Source: Promethearchaeota archaeon
GTDB lineage: Archaea; Asgardarchaeota; Lokiarchaeia; Helarchaeales; RDOG01
DNA: 64,000 nt
Direction of reading: 5' to 3'
NCBI GenBank assembly: GCA_011365055.1
Contig: RDOG01000018.1
Coordinates: 16,980 to 80,979, forward strand
The notes beneath the pieces are model-generated. The model was not told the origin of the DNA and made no database searches. It saw only the letters and a program-made list of their open reading frames with translations. Shown piece by piece: positions 1 through 9,303 of this stretch (positions within the stretch are counted from its first letter, which is position 1; every line of letters begins with the position of its first letter). The translations under genes and the position numbers were made by a program.

Positions 1-439
1 CAGAAACCACTATTACCTTTATATCAAGCACTTCCAATCGTTCAGCTAGCAATTCAACAAGGTTTTCCCACGTGAATGCACGAGAAATCAAGATATTTTC
101 CAACGTTTTATTAGGGTTCAATCCGAGGAAAAGTGCATGGCGAGTTATGAAAAAAGGCTTGAAAGAAAAATTACAATCAAGAAATCCTACTTTAGAAGAT
201 TCGCTGAATCCACCAAGATTGGGAGGAAGCTGGCTATTAATACTAGTTGTGAGTAATATTTTTTGAATGATTCTTCTGTTCCCATATAATAAATAGAGAT
301 TTGGAGCCATGAATCCACCATCCAATAGGGCATCTAATTCTGGATCGCCAGTGCTTAATTTCTTAAAGTTTTTCTTCGATTCATACACGTATGTGGCTGG
401 TTTAATTTGAATGGAAATCGCTTCCTTTCTTTTTTTCAC
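1..439 (-). CDS. RadA/Rad51-like RecA-fold paralogue, N-terminal part, truncated by window edge
   Basis: The minus strand is open from GTG at 439 to the window edge with no stop (146 codons). An in-frame stop lies at 449-451, so GTG 439 is the first usable start. Residues about 27-38 read KLSTGDPELDAL, the pattern that precedes the ATPase core in RadA/Rad51. Further on come LPPNLGGFS, then VGFLDCNFSFKP (normally VYIDTEGTFRPERI) and LGLNPNKTLENILISRAFT, all collinear with RadA. The Walker A position reads YGNRRIIQKI instead of GEFGSGKTQ, so the glycines and the catalytic GKT are gone. It is probably a non-ATPase Rad51 paralogue acting as an accessory factor in recombination. The reading frame is intact, which argues against a pseudogene. 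The C-terminal half is outside the window. Confidence 0.75.
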   Translation of the reverse strand, partial: MKKRKEAISIQIKPATYVYESKKNFKKLSTGDPELDALLDGGFMAPNLYLLYGNRRIIQKILLTTSINSQLPPNLGGFSESSKVGFLDCNFSFKPFFITRHALFLGLNPNKTLENILISRAFTWENLVELLAERLEVLDIKVIVVS

Positions 440-736
440 GGTGAAACGTTATCTTTCTATTTATACTGAAATGATAAAAACTCTCCACCCTCTCAAGAAA
501 AAGTGAAAAGAACTGAATTTTGTCGAATTCACATTTATTGAAAATTAAAGAAATTCTAAGAAAAAAATAAGCATCGATAAAAATTTAGTAAATCTAAGAT
601 AATCAATCGGATTTAAAAATGAGAATCTCTATCTATATTTTAATTAAAAAGACATAAATGAATCATATAAGACTGTTTCATTATGAGTAACAGGAGAGAG
701 GATTCATAAATTTAAATTAGATGGAGGTTCATAAAA

Positions 737-2749
737 ATGAAGAAATCACCATTTAAAGATATGTTTGATATAAAAGCAGATAATTATGAAAAAGATAGAA
801 TTGCATCAGTATATGGTGACATCAGATATACTTGGAAAGAAGAGCAAGAAAGAGTCAATAGATTAGCTTATTACTTAAAGAAAAATTTAAACGTGAAGAA
901 AGGAGATAAAGTTGCTGTTTTATTTCATAATTCTCCGGAATTTATGGAATCTAACTTAGCAGTCCAGACATTAGGCGCAATACCAGTTCCTGTAAATTAT
1001 CGTTATGTTCTTTCAGAATTAGAGCATTTATTAAATGATTGTGATGCGGTCGGTTTATTGTTTGAGGGGGAATTATTAGATTTAGCTAAAGAAGTAAAGC
1101 CATTAGCTCCAAAGGTTAAATTTTATATTACTACAGCTACTAATCCACCCGATGGAATGATAAATTATGAAGAAGCTCTTAAAGCAAGCAAGAACAAAAA
1201 TATTAAGACTAAAATGGAATATGATGACATTGCAGTTATAATTTATACAGGAGGAACAACAGGAAGACCAAAAGGTGTAATGTTAACATATGAAAATATG
1301 TTATCAAATCAAGAATCAACAATTACTTTGTTAACAACTTTTTTACCACCTATTAAGGATTTAGATTATCCAAAGTTTGCTAGAAGTAAGGGCGAAGAAA
1401 AATTATTAGTCGTTCTCAATTATTTCCTTGGTAGCATGTACCAAGGATTGTTTACTGATCCAAACGATGATAAAGTTGTCGTATTTGAGATACCAACCAA
1501 AAAAGGTGTTAGTGTCCCACCAATGACTTTGAAACAAGTCGAAGGGAGGCTAAAAATGTTCCAAGGAAAACCTGAGCAATATGAAGTAGCATTTGAAGCA
1601 GGTTTTCTTGATCAGATTCGTGATATGATCAATTTCATGCCAATGAGTCATAGTACAAGGGGTAAAATTAAATTAATGCCAAAATTAATTAAAAATTTCA
1701 TTTTCGGTGGTATTAAATTAAAAGCACAATCGTTCGGGCAGCGAATTGATTTAATTAAATCATTATCTAAAAAACCAGAGAATGAACATGTTACGCACAT
1801 GTTGATTACGCCACCCATGTTTCATTTAGCAAGTTATGCGTTATGGATCTTGAACTGGTTGGTTTCTGGAGCAAAAGTGATCATACCAAAAAGCCAAAGT
1901 TTTGAACCGGCTGAAATCATCGAGCTGATAGAAAGAGAGCAAGTTACTTGGACATTTTTCGTTCCAACCCAATGGAAATGGATTGTTAAATATTTAGATG
2001 AAAATCAACCAGATAAAACACTAGATTCCTTGGAAGTAGCATTTTCTGGAGCGGCTTTGCTCAGAGCAAAAGTAAAAAAGCAGATTTTATCTTATTTCCC
2101 TAAGGCTTTGTTATTAGACGTCTTCGGACAAACAGAAATGGCACCAGCAGCATCAGTTAAAATAGATGGTGAAGCTGATACTGTTCGTGATAGATCTGTT
2201 GGAAAACCAGTTGTAGATCTTGAAGTAAGAGTCGTGGATGAGAATGGGAATAATCTTCCTGAAGGAGAAACTGGCGAACTTCTCTATCGATCCAAATTTG
2301 TGATGAAAGGATATTATGGAGACAAAGAAAAAACCGATGCAACAATTGATAAAGATGGTTGGTTACATAGTGGTGATCTAGGCTACATGAAAGATGGTGA
2401 ACTTTATACAATTGAAAGAAAGAAAGAATGCATTAATACGGGTGCAGAAAAGGTTTTCCCATTAGAAGTTGAAGAGGTAATTTTAGACCATCCAGCAGTT
2501 GAAAATGTAGTGGTGATAGGAGTTCCTGATGAAGAATGGGGTTCAACAGTACGTGCAGTAGTAATAAAGAAGCCCGGAAAAGAAGTTACGGCTCAAGAGA
2601 TCATGGATTTTTGTAAAGGAAAAATGGCAGGCTATAAAAGACCAAGGTCAGTTGTCTTTGCAACTGAATTTCCGATTTCACCAGTTGGTAAGGTGTTACG
2701 TCAAAAAGTTCGAGATAGTTTTGGACAACCAGACATGGCAGTTAGTTGA
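737..2749 (+). CDS. Acyl-CoA synthetase (AMP-forming, long-chain fatty acid-CoA ligase-like)
   Basis: Class I adenylate-forming enzyme that would activate a carboxylic acid to its CoA thioester with ATP. The AMP-binding P-loop is IYTGGTTGRPKGVML (about residues 170-184). The core motif DVFGQTEM and the C-terminal SGDLGYMKDGELYTIERKK hinge follow, and PVGKVLR near the end carries the usual catalytic lysine. At 670 residues it is about 120-150 longer than typical family members. The extra sequence lies at about residues 197-350, between the P-loop and the strand reading THMLITPPMFH. ATG 737 follows GGAGG 9 bases upstream. The gene converges with and overlaps the next gene by 8 bases. The substrate cannot be told; the acyl-CoA dehydrogenase and thiolases nearby suggest fatty-acid metabolism. 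Confidence 0.9.
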   Translation: MKKSPFKDMFDIKADNYEKDRIASVYGDIRYTWKEEQERVNRLAYYLKKNLNVKKGDKVAVLFHNSPEFMESNLAVQTLGAIPVPVNYRYVLSELEHLLNDCDAVGLLFEGELLDLAKEVKPLAPKVKFYITTATNPPDGMINYEEALKASKNKNIKTKMEYDDIAVIIYTGGTTGRPKGVMLTYENMLSNQESTITLLTTFLPPIKDLDYPKFARSKGEEKLLVVLNYFLGSMYQGLFTDPNDDKVVVFEIPTKKGVSVPPMTLKQVEGRLKMFQGKPEQYEVAFEAGFLDQIRDMINFMPMSHSTRGKIKLMPKLIKNFIFGGIKLKAQSFGQRIDLIKSLSKKPENEHVTHMLITPPMFHLASYALWILNWLVSGAKVIIPKSQSFEPAEIIELIEREQVTWTFFVPTQWKWIVKYLDENQPDKTLDSLEVAFSGAALLRAKVKKQILSYFPKALLLDVFGQTEMAPAASVKIDGEADTVRDRSVGKPVVDLEVRVVDENGNNLPEGETGELLYRSKFVMKGYYGDKEKTDATIDKDGWLHSGDLGYMKDGELYTIERKKECINTGAEKVFPLEVEEVILDHPAVENVVVIGVPDEEWGSTVRAVVIKKPGKEVTAQEIMDFCKGKMAGYKRPRSVVFATEFPISPVGKVLRQKVRDSFGQPDMAVS

Positions 2750-4322
2750 GTTTTACTATAGGCACTGCTGCAGATTTCTCTTTTACTTTTTTTTCTAATT
2801 TTTCAGTCAACCCATTAATTTTAATGTCTCTTTTTTTATCTGCTCGTTCCATCATTTTTTTAACTTTTTTTTGCTTTTTCGCTTTGAATCTGGCAGCATA
2901 TTCTTTGCTCGTTAGATCTGCGATGAATGGCTTTGAATTTTTTAGGCCGTTTATGACAAATTTCGGTGCCATTTTCCAAAACCACCAGAATTTCAAATTG
3001 GGAATGAATCTACGGATCGCTCGGATAAAGAATGAATTTATATGTTTTTCTCGGAATCTAAAATAGAAATCACGATATGCCCATTTTACCAATTCAAAGA
3101 TCTCATCAGCAGTTAACATATCAGATCTCATTATTGGTCTGACTAAATTCCAATTTTCGAAATTTCTATCAACAATCCAGTTATTTTCCACTGCTTGTTG
3201 ATAGAGTCTTGTTGATGGATATGGAGTGAGCGGAGTGAATTGCATGATATCGATATCAAGATCTTGAGCGAATCGGATTGTTGCTCTTACATCATCTGCA
3301 GTTTCACCAAGATTACCGATAATAATACTTCCAAAAATCGTGATACCCCTATCATGGAGCATTTTCACGGCATTTTTTATATCCTTGATTTTGATTCCCT
3401 TACCAATAGTATCAATGGATTTTTGATGGATGCTTTCAATCCCAATGAACATCATTCTCCAGCCTGCATCAGCCATTTTATCGAGAATTCGCGGATTATG
3501 AACCACATCAGTTACTCTTCCTTGGCAAGATTTCCATTTTTTATGATAACCATATTCAATTGAAAGCTCGGCTATTTTTTGCATGCGTTTCATATCTAAA
3601 GTGCTCTCAGAATCATTAAATATAAACCAGCGTTTGTTTTTATCCATGTGATGGAACTCTTCAATCACGCGTTCAGGAGTCTTTGGTCTCCAGCCACGAC
3701 CCCAATGTCCAGCTTCGCAACAAAAATGACAATTAAAGGGACAACCACGTGAGGATTCAATAGCATCAATGGATGCCCAAAAATAATGATAGTCATAAAA
3801 TCTAACCAGATCTCTTCTAGGGAAAGGAGACGTGTTTATATCGATGATTGGACGATCTTCCGTTCTAATTAATTGATTTCCATTGGTTATTCCACTTGAA
3901 AAATATAGACCTTTTACCTTTTTCAAATCTTTTCCGTATTCTAAAGCATCTACAAGTTTTGGAAAGGTTACCTCTCCTTCACCTCGAACAGTAACATCAA
4001 TTTCGGGATATAATGCAGTTTCAGGTACCAAAGAAACGTGATACCCTCCAACTACAGTCTTCACATCATTTTCTTTAGCTATTTTACATAATTTTAACGT
4101 TTCATTTATCATACTCGTTGAACACGAAACCCCAATAATGTCATATTTTTTTATCTGTTTTTCCACATAATCTTGGGAAAAATTATAATTTCGAAGATCT
4201 AAAATTTTTACTTCGTGTTCTGGAACAGTTGCAGCTAAAGTCATTAAACCTAAAGGCGGAGCAGACAAGAAATGGTCCATTCCAATCTTATGCCCAGTGG
4301 GATTTATTAATAAAATTTTCAT
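2742..4322 (-). CDS. B12-binding-domain radical SAM protein
   Basis: The N-terminal about 130 residues form a cobalamin-binding-type Rossmann domain (PLGLMTLAATVPEHEVKILD, then TVVGGYHVSLVPE). A radical SAM domain follows, with the cluster motif GCPFNCHFCC (CxxxCxxC) at about residues 190-200. The C-terminus is Lys/Glu-rich and probably helical. This is the BchE/P-methylase-like class of B12-dependent radical SAM enzymes, whose members do methylations or ring closures; the substrate here is unknown. It starts at ATG 4322 with GGAT just upstream. A 17-bp palindrome lies 58-74 bases upstream of the start and may be an operator. The gene is alone and convergent with the acyl-CoA ligase. Confidence 0.88.
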   Translation of the reverse strand: MKILLINPTGHKIGMDHFLSAPPLGLMTLAATVPEHEVKILDLRNYNFSQDYVEKQIKKYDIIGVSCSTSMINETLKLCKIAKENDVKTVVGGYHVSLVPETALYPEIDVTVRGEGEVTFPKLVDALEYGKDLKKVKGLYFSSGITNGNQLIRTEDRPIIDINTSPFPRRDLVRFYDYHYFWASIDAIESSRGCPFNCHFCCEAGHWGRGWRPKTPERVIEEFHHMDKNKRWFIFNDSESTLDMKRMQKIAELSIEYGYHKKWKSCQGRVTDVVHNPRILDKMADAGWRMMFIGIESIHQKSIDTIGKGIKIKDIKNAVKMLHDRGITIFGSIIIGNLGETADDVRATIRFAQDLDIDIMQFTPLTPYPSTRLYQQAVENNWIVDRNFENWNLVRPIMRSDMLTADEIFELVKWAYRDFYFRFREKHINSFFIRAIRRFIPNLKFWWFWKMAPKFVINGLKNSKPFIADLTSKEYAARFKAKKQKKVKKMMERADKKRDIKINGLTEKLEKKVKEKSAAVPIVKLN

Positions 4323-4732
4323 TATCCTTTTACTCTCTCATTATTTAATTCTGTACACTTTATATGAAATGTTATAAAAAACATGTTCAACATGTTAACT
4401 TATAAGTAAATATCATTTTTGTGTTTTTTGTAAGCCATTTTTTTATCTAGCGAAGAGATAGGTATATGCTCATTTTTATGTTTTCTTTATTTAAACATCT
4501 TAATTTAAAAACTATATTTCAAAAAATAAAATAAAAAATTATCTTAAATTATTTGATAGAAACTACATAAATAATTTGATTTTAAATGAAGAAGAGAAAA
4601 GTTAAGATGTCTTCATTAGTTTATTTGTAACTCGATTCAACATATCATTCTATTTAAATGAATTTATCTAGAAGTTGGCAAAATAAAATATTGAATTTAT
4701 AAATTAAATAAAAAAGAAAAAGGAATTTAAAA
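4323..4732. other. Intergenic region, 410 bp, promoter of the radical SAM gene
   Basis: Very AT-rich, with no supported open frame or RNA gene. The left part holds the minus-strand promoter, with TATA-like sequence on the minus strand around 4360-4376 and the palindrome at 4380-4396. Nothing was recognised in the right part next to the acyl-CoA dehydrogenase 3' end. Confidence 0.5.
4380..4396. promoter_or_regulatory. 17-bp palindrome, possible operator
   Basis: AACATGTT-C-AACATGTT is a perfect dyad around a central C, made of two copies of the self-complementary octamer AACATGTT. It sits upstream of the minus-strand radical SAM gene, next to TATA-like sequence, where an archaeal repressor or activator would bind. 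No regulator can be assigned. Confidence 0.4.
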
Positions 4733-6019
4733 TTATATCATTTTAAATAAAGCAGTCAACGTTCCTTGCATGATAAGTTGATGTATTTGTCTTGCACCAC
4801 CAACCACTTCTTGAATACGAGTAACTCCTAAGAGATCATGCATTAAGGTGTTATCGCAAACTCCTGCTCCACCCATTAGATTTGCCATTTCATAGGCGCA
4901 TCGTTCGGTTAATGCAGCAGCAGCAAACTTTAATTGGCTTGCATTAGCCACAAAAACTTGATTGATTTCAGCGGGAATGTGTCCACCAAATTTTTCAAAT
5001 TTAGCATCATAATTTTCGCAGAATCTCAGTAAAGCTAATGTCATGCTCGTTGTTTTTGACCAATATTCAGCCAATAAATGCCCTACACCTTGAAATTGAA
5101 TAATAGGATTTTTGAATTGTTTTCTTAGATTAGAATATAATGCAGCTAATGAAATTGCGCCCCAACATTGTGCAGCATCTTCACAAGCGATACCTAAACG
5201 TTCAGTTACCAACCCTTCAAACAAATGGTCTCGACCTTTTCCAACAGGACCTAAAACATATTCTTTAGGTACTTTTAAATCTTTTAAATTCTCGTGTCCT
5301 AACTGCATTCTTGGAACCCAAGGAACTCCTACTTTTTCACAGTTCCAACCGTCCCATGACGTATCTATTAAGAATTGAGCCATTGTTTTTTGGTTATTTT
5401 GTTCTGTTGTTGCATAACACACTGCCCATTTAGCAACGGGAGCATTTGTGTTATAGATTTTTTCACCATTTAGAGTAAAACTACCATCAGAATTTTCCTT
5501 GCATTCCGTTAACATGTGAGTTGCATCAGATCCTCGGGCGGGTTCGGTTATTAATATACATCCATGGCCTTTTCCAGTAACTAGCTCTTTAAGTGCATTA
5601 AGTCTAACATCTACATTTTCATTATGATGTTTGACAGGATTAATACAAAGTGTTGTAGCACCACAAGACATGTTAAATTGAGGATCAAACATATCCACGG
5701 CAATTGATCTCAAGAAATCTAGTGATTGTCCCCATTCTTCACCATAATCAAGCCCAACTTCTGCAAAATTATTCATTCTAGAAATAAATCCTGCTTCACC
5801 AAACCATTTATGATAATCATAAATATTTTCTTCGGCTGCATGCGTAAGGTTTTTTTCTTTTTCGAGTTTTAAACAAAAATTTTGCACTTTTTTAAAAAAT
5901 TCAAATTGTTTCTTAGAAAGATGGGCTTGAAGGTTAATATTAACGAATTTATATCGTTTTTCTAACGTTAAATGAGGTAAAATATGTTCTTCAATAGCTC
6001 TAACTTTAAATTTACTCAT
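4733..6019 (-). CDS. Acyl-CoA dehydrogenase family protein
   Basis: Flavoprotein of the acyl-CoA dehydrogenase fold, expected to make an alpha,beta double bond in an acyl-CoA. The middle beta domain shows LITEPARGSDATHM (about residues 158-171) and NGEKIYNTNAPVAKWAV. The C-terminal helices show TERLGIACEDAAQCWGAI and NLMGGAGVCDNTLMHDLLGVTRI. The usual C-terminal IYEGTSEIQ motif, which carries the catalytic Glu in many members, reads VVGGARQIH here, so that Glu is missing at this position. At 428 residues it is somewhat longer than the usual 380, with an N-terminal extension. ATG 6019 follows GGAAGTG. It probably forms a catabolic set with the neighbouring acyl-CoA ligase, although no ETF genes are in view. 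Confidence 0.88.
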   Translation of the reverse strand: MSKFKVRAIEEHILPHLTLEKRYKFVNINLQAHLSKKQFEFFKKVQNFCLKLEKEKNLTHAAEENIYDYHKWFGEAGFISRMNNFAEVGLDYGEEWGQSLDFLRSIAVDMFDPQFNMSCGATTLCINPVKHHNENVDVRLNALKELVTGKGHGCILITEPARGSDATHMLTECKENSDGSFTLNGEKIYNTNAPVAKWAVCYATTEQNNQKTMAQFLIDTSWDGWNCEKVGVPWVPRMQLGHENLKDLKVPKEYVLGPVGKGRDHLFEGLVTERLGIACEDAAQCWGAISLAALYSNLRKQFKNPIIQFQGVGHLLAEYWSKTTSMTLALLRFCENYDAKFEKFGGHIPAEINQVFVANASQLKFAAAALTERCAYEMANLMGGAGVCDNTLMHDLLGVTRIQEVVGGARQIHQLIMQGTLTALFKMI

Positions 6020-6180
6020 AAATTCACTTCCAAATTAAATTTTGAAAAATATAATAGCGATTAAGAACTCTAAAAATAGTAAATTTTAAAATTTTTTCAA
6101 CTATTTATTTTTCAAAGATTTATATTTAATTTTAAAAAGTATCACAAGTATTACATATAAAAAAGAGATGGAATTTTAAA

Positions 6181-7347
6181 ATGCCATTAAAACCATTTTC
6201 GAGCCCTACCATTCATTACGGTAGGGGGAGTTTAAAAGCTCTTAGAAATATTAAAGGTAAAAAAGTACTAATTGTAACCGATAAAACTTTAACAGAATTA
6301 GGAATAGTTGAAAAGGTAACAAAACAAATAGAAAAATCGAAGGAAAAAATGGAATATCGTATTTTCGATGAAATTGAACCTGATCCTATTGATAACACGA
6401 TAATGAAAGGTGTAGAGATAGCAAAAGAATTTGAACCAGATTGGTTTATTGGATTAGGTGGAGGATCAAGCATGGATGCGGCAAAAACGATTTGGATACT
6501 GTATGAGCGCCCTGATCTTGACCTTAAGGAAATAATTCCCATGAAATATTTGGGATTAAGAAAAAAAGCTAAAATAATTATGATCCCTACGACGAGTGGA
6601 ACGGGATCAGAAGTCACCTGGGCCATGGTAATTACAGATAGTAAAAGAAAGGCGAAATTATCTTTAGGATCTGAGGAAGCTGTTGCTGACATCGCAATTG
6701 TAGACCCTGCATTAACAATGACAATGCCACCAAAAGTTACAGCCTATACGGGTGTTGATGCTTTAACTCATGCAATAGAAGGATTTATTTCGACTGTTAA
6801 AAATGATTATTCTGATGGTCTCTGTCTTAAAGCAATGAAATTAATTTTTAAAAATTTACCAATAGCAGTTAATAATGGTGAAGACAAGGATGCAAGGGAA
6901 GCAATGCATAATGCTGCGACTATTTCAGGTTTGGGTTTTGGGAATTCTCAAGCTGGACTTGCACATGCAGCGGGTCATTCAATAGGAGCAAAGTTAAATA
7001 TCCCTCATGGCATTGCGGTTGGAATAATGTTACCTTATGTTATTCAATTCTGCCAAAAAACTTCTGAAGAATATTTTAAAGAAATAAATACCTTCATTGG
7101 TTTAAAAGGAGAAGGGGCAGCTGCAAAAATACTCGCCAATCACATTATGGATTTATATAAACAAATAAATTTCCCAACCTCAATAAAAGAGATTATTTCA
7201 AAAGAAGAATTTGATGAAAAGTTTTCAGAGTTAGTCCGATTCACGCTTATTGATCCGTCTGGCACGACAAATCCAAGAAAAATAGAAAAAGAGACTGCAG
7301 AAGCACTTCTAATTGCCGCCTATGAAGGCAAAGATATTGATTTCTAA
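6181..7347 (+). CDS. Iron-containing alcohol dehydrogenase
   Basis: Group III (Fe-dependent) alcohol dehydrogenase, oxidising an alcohol or reducing an aldehyde with NAD(P). The N-terminal nucleotide domain carries GLGGGSSMDAAKT (about residues 96-108) and IPTTSGTGSEVTWAM. The metal-binding half carries TGVDALTHAIEGF, supplying the Asp and the first His, and HAAGHSIGAKLNIPHGIAVG, supplying the other His ligands. All the metal ligands expected of the family appear present. The length of 388 is typical. It is monocistronic and ends directly before an 11-T run. The substrate is not predictable. Confidence 0.92.
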   Translation: MPLKPFSSPTIHYGRGSLKALRNIKGKKVLIVTDKTLTELGIVEKVTKQIEKSKEKMEYRIFDEIEPDPIDNTIMKGVEIAKEFEPDWFIGLGGGSSMDAAKTIWILYERPDLDLKEIIPMKYLGLRKKAKIIMIPTTSGTGSEVTWAMVITDSKRKAKLSLGSEEAVADIAIVDPALTMTMPPKVTAYTGVDALTHAIEGFISTVKNDYSDGLCLKAMKLIFKNLPIAVNNGEDKDAREAMHNAATISGLGFGNSQAGLAHAAGHSIGAKLNIPHGIAVGIMLPYVIQFCQKTSEEYFKEINTFIGLKGEGAAAKILANHIMDLYKQINFPTSIKEIISKEEFDEKFSELVRFTLIDPSGTTNPRKIEKETAEALLIAAYEGKDIDF

Positions 7348-7350
7348 CTC

Positions 7351-7361
7351 TTTTTTTTTTT
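7351..7361 (+). terminator. Poly-T terminator of the alcohol dehydrogenase gene
   Basis: Eleven consecutive T residues start 3 bases after the TAA stop. This is the usual archaeal intrinsic termination signal, without a hairpin. Confidence 0.6.
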
Positions 7362-7518
7362 AGTAGATGAATTGTTTGTAGGGAAAAAAGAACAGGGGAT
7401 TTCAATTAAAAAGAAGGGAGACAAAGAATAATTTTCATTAAAAAAATAAGTAAAGAAGGACAGTTAAAGGTTGTTAATTAATTATCTTATGGTATAATCT
7501 TAGAGGTTATGTAGTTTT

Positions 7519-9303
7519 ATGAATATTTCTAAAAAAAGTAAGGTATTTTTGATTGTCTTCATAATTTTTTTTACTGTATTTTTAACTTTTTTCATCATTA
7601 GGAGTTCAATAATTGTAATTAATACTTCAAAAGTTGATCATTTTACCGTTAATTCCATGCATGATGGCACTCCCATTCATGCTGACGTTTATATTCCAAG
7701 TAATATGGAAATAACAGCACCATTAATTATTGTTAATCATGGATATACGAGATCAAGTCTTCAAAATCGTTTATTATGCTCTTTTTTTAATAAATTAGGA
7801 TATATTGCATGTTCAATTGACACGAGAGGGCACGGTTTTTCAGGAGGCATCCTTTCCTCTAATATTTCTGAATGGACCGTTTTAGGGCGCGATATTATGA
7901 GCGTGCTTTTTCACCTTGTTGATAACGCAGCAATCTATAAAGTGAACACTTCATTAATAGGTATAATCGGAGGGAGCATGGGAGGATACTCTTCTACTGC
8001 AGCGGGTATCTTATATCCTTCAGTATTTAATCAAACCTTGCTTGGTAATCCATTCAATATATCAGCTGTGGTTAACATGGCGTTTTCTGGATATTATTTA
8101 GACGAATTTGGTATAAGTAATGAAACATCCCCACCAAATTATATGATGATTATGGGAGGAAATGATATTTTATTTAATTTACCAGAAACTTATGTTTCCT
8201 TTAAGAAAGTAGCGAACATATCAGATACAAATGAAGAAATTCTTCGAAAAAATTATTATGGAAATTTCGCCAATTATGATGCTCGAAAATTAATAATTGT
8301 CCCAAATGCAGGGCACGAAATTATTGATAATTATGCTGCTGCGCAACTCGTTTACACTAAGATTTATGCTTGGTTCAGTACTTCATTTCAATTAAATACA
8401 ACAAATTTTGAAGATATAACCTTAGCACCGACTTATTTTGATGAATTTGAACTAAGTCGTAATCTTGGTATAATTATTGATAATGTTGCAATCGTAGTAC
8501 CATTTGCAGCATTATTCATAATTTTACCATGGGTTATAAAGAAATTTGAAAAAGAAAATCATTTTCCAAAACAAATAGATTTTTTAAATCAAAAAAATAG
8601 AACATTTTTAGGATTAGGAGTTATGGGTCTTTTATTATTGGCAATAGTTTTAGGATCATTACTTAATCCATTTTTTACTTTTTTAAATATTTTAGGTTCA
8701 AATTTTTTAATACCTTTTTTTATATTATCAATAATTTTCTTGTCGTTATTTTTGATATTACTTGTTAGAAACGTTTTTCCAAGATATAATGAAGAATTTC
8801 CTAGCGATTTCTTAGGAAAAAGTAATTTAAAGGTAGGAATAGCCACAGGATTTATAGCAGTTAGTGTTTTTTGGATTGTTCAATTCATTTTAAATACAAT
8901 AGATGGGATAATTTTTATTGGAAGCATAATTAAAGTTTTTATTTTTATTATTTACATTGCATTATTAATCCCATTTTTCTTTCTATTCAATATTTTTATT
9001 GAAGAGTTAATTCAACGACAATTTTTAAAACGTGAAATTGGAGCTCTGGCATCAATTGGTACAGGATTAATCGTTATAGCCCCTGGATTTCTAATTTATA
9101 CACTATTCTTCTATCTAAATAGAATTTATATTGGTACAGGGGTATTTGCATATGGGGATTCTCTATTATTTATAATGTATGCAGTTTTTTTTGGACCTAT
9201 AATATACTATATTACGAGAAATAGTATAGCTTCAGGAATATTTTCGGCTATTTATCTCTCCTTATGGTTGACTAGTTTGCCGATGAATGGGATTTTATTC
9301 TAG
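7519..9303 (+). CDS. Membrane-anchored alpha/beta hydrolase with C-terminal polytopic domain
   Basis: An N-terminal membrane segment (about residues 9-32) is followed by an exported alpha/beta hydrolase domain. Visible elements are the oxyanion region IIVNHGYTRSS, the nucleophile elbow GIIGGSMGGYSS (Ser in GxSxG), a probable acid in MGGNDILF and the His in PNAGHEIIDNY. From about residue 320 there are some seven or eight hydrophobic helices. One contains FIEELIQRQFL, an EExxxR motif like that of CPBP (CAAX-protease-like) membrane proteins, but the later conserved His/Asn motif is not clear. The hydrolase is likely an esterase or peptidase on the outer face. It starts at ATG 7519 after GAGGTTAT and overlaps the convergent next gene by 9 bases. 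Confidence 0.82.
   Translation: MNISKKSKVFLIVFIIFFTVFLTFFIIRSSIIVINTSKVDHFTVNSMHDGTPIHADVYIPSNMEITAPLIIVNHGYTRSSLQNRLLCSFFNKLGYIACSIDTRGHGFSGGILSSNISEWTVLGRDIMSVLFHLVDNAAIYKVNTSLIGIIGGSMGGYSSTAAGILYPSVFNQTLLGNPFNISAVVNMAFSGYYLDEFGISNETSPPNYMMIMGGNDILFNLPETYVSFKKVANISDTNEEILRKNYYGNFANYDARKLIIVPNAGHEIIDNYAAAQLVYTKIYAWFSTSFQLNTTNFEDITLAPTYFDEFELSRNLGIIIDNVAIVVPFAALFIILPWVIKKFEKENHFPKQIDFLNQKNRTFLGLGVMGLLLLAIVLGSLLNPFFTFLNILGSNFLIPFFILSIIFLSLFLILLVRNVFPRYNEEFPSDFLGKSNLKVGIATGFIAVSVFWIVQFILNTIDGIIFIGSIIKVFIFIIYIALLIPFFFLFNIFIEELIQRQFLKREIGALASIGTGLIVIAPGFLIYTLFFYLNRIYIGTGVFAYGDSLLFIMYAVFFGPIIYYITRNSIASGIFSAIYLSLWLTSLPMNGILF

Noticed and set aside
72..266. 64-codon plus-strand open frame at the left edge
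   Set aside because: It is antisense to the RadA/Rad51-like gene, whose translation is clearly conserved.
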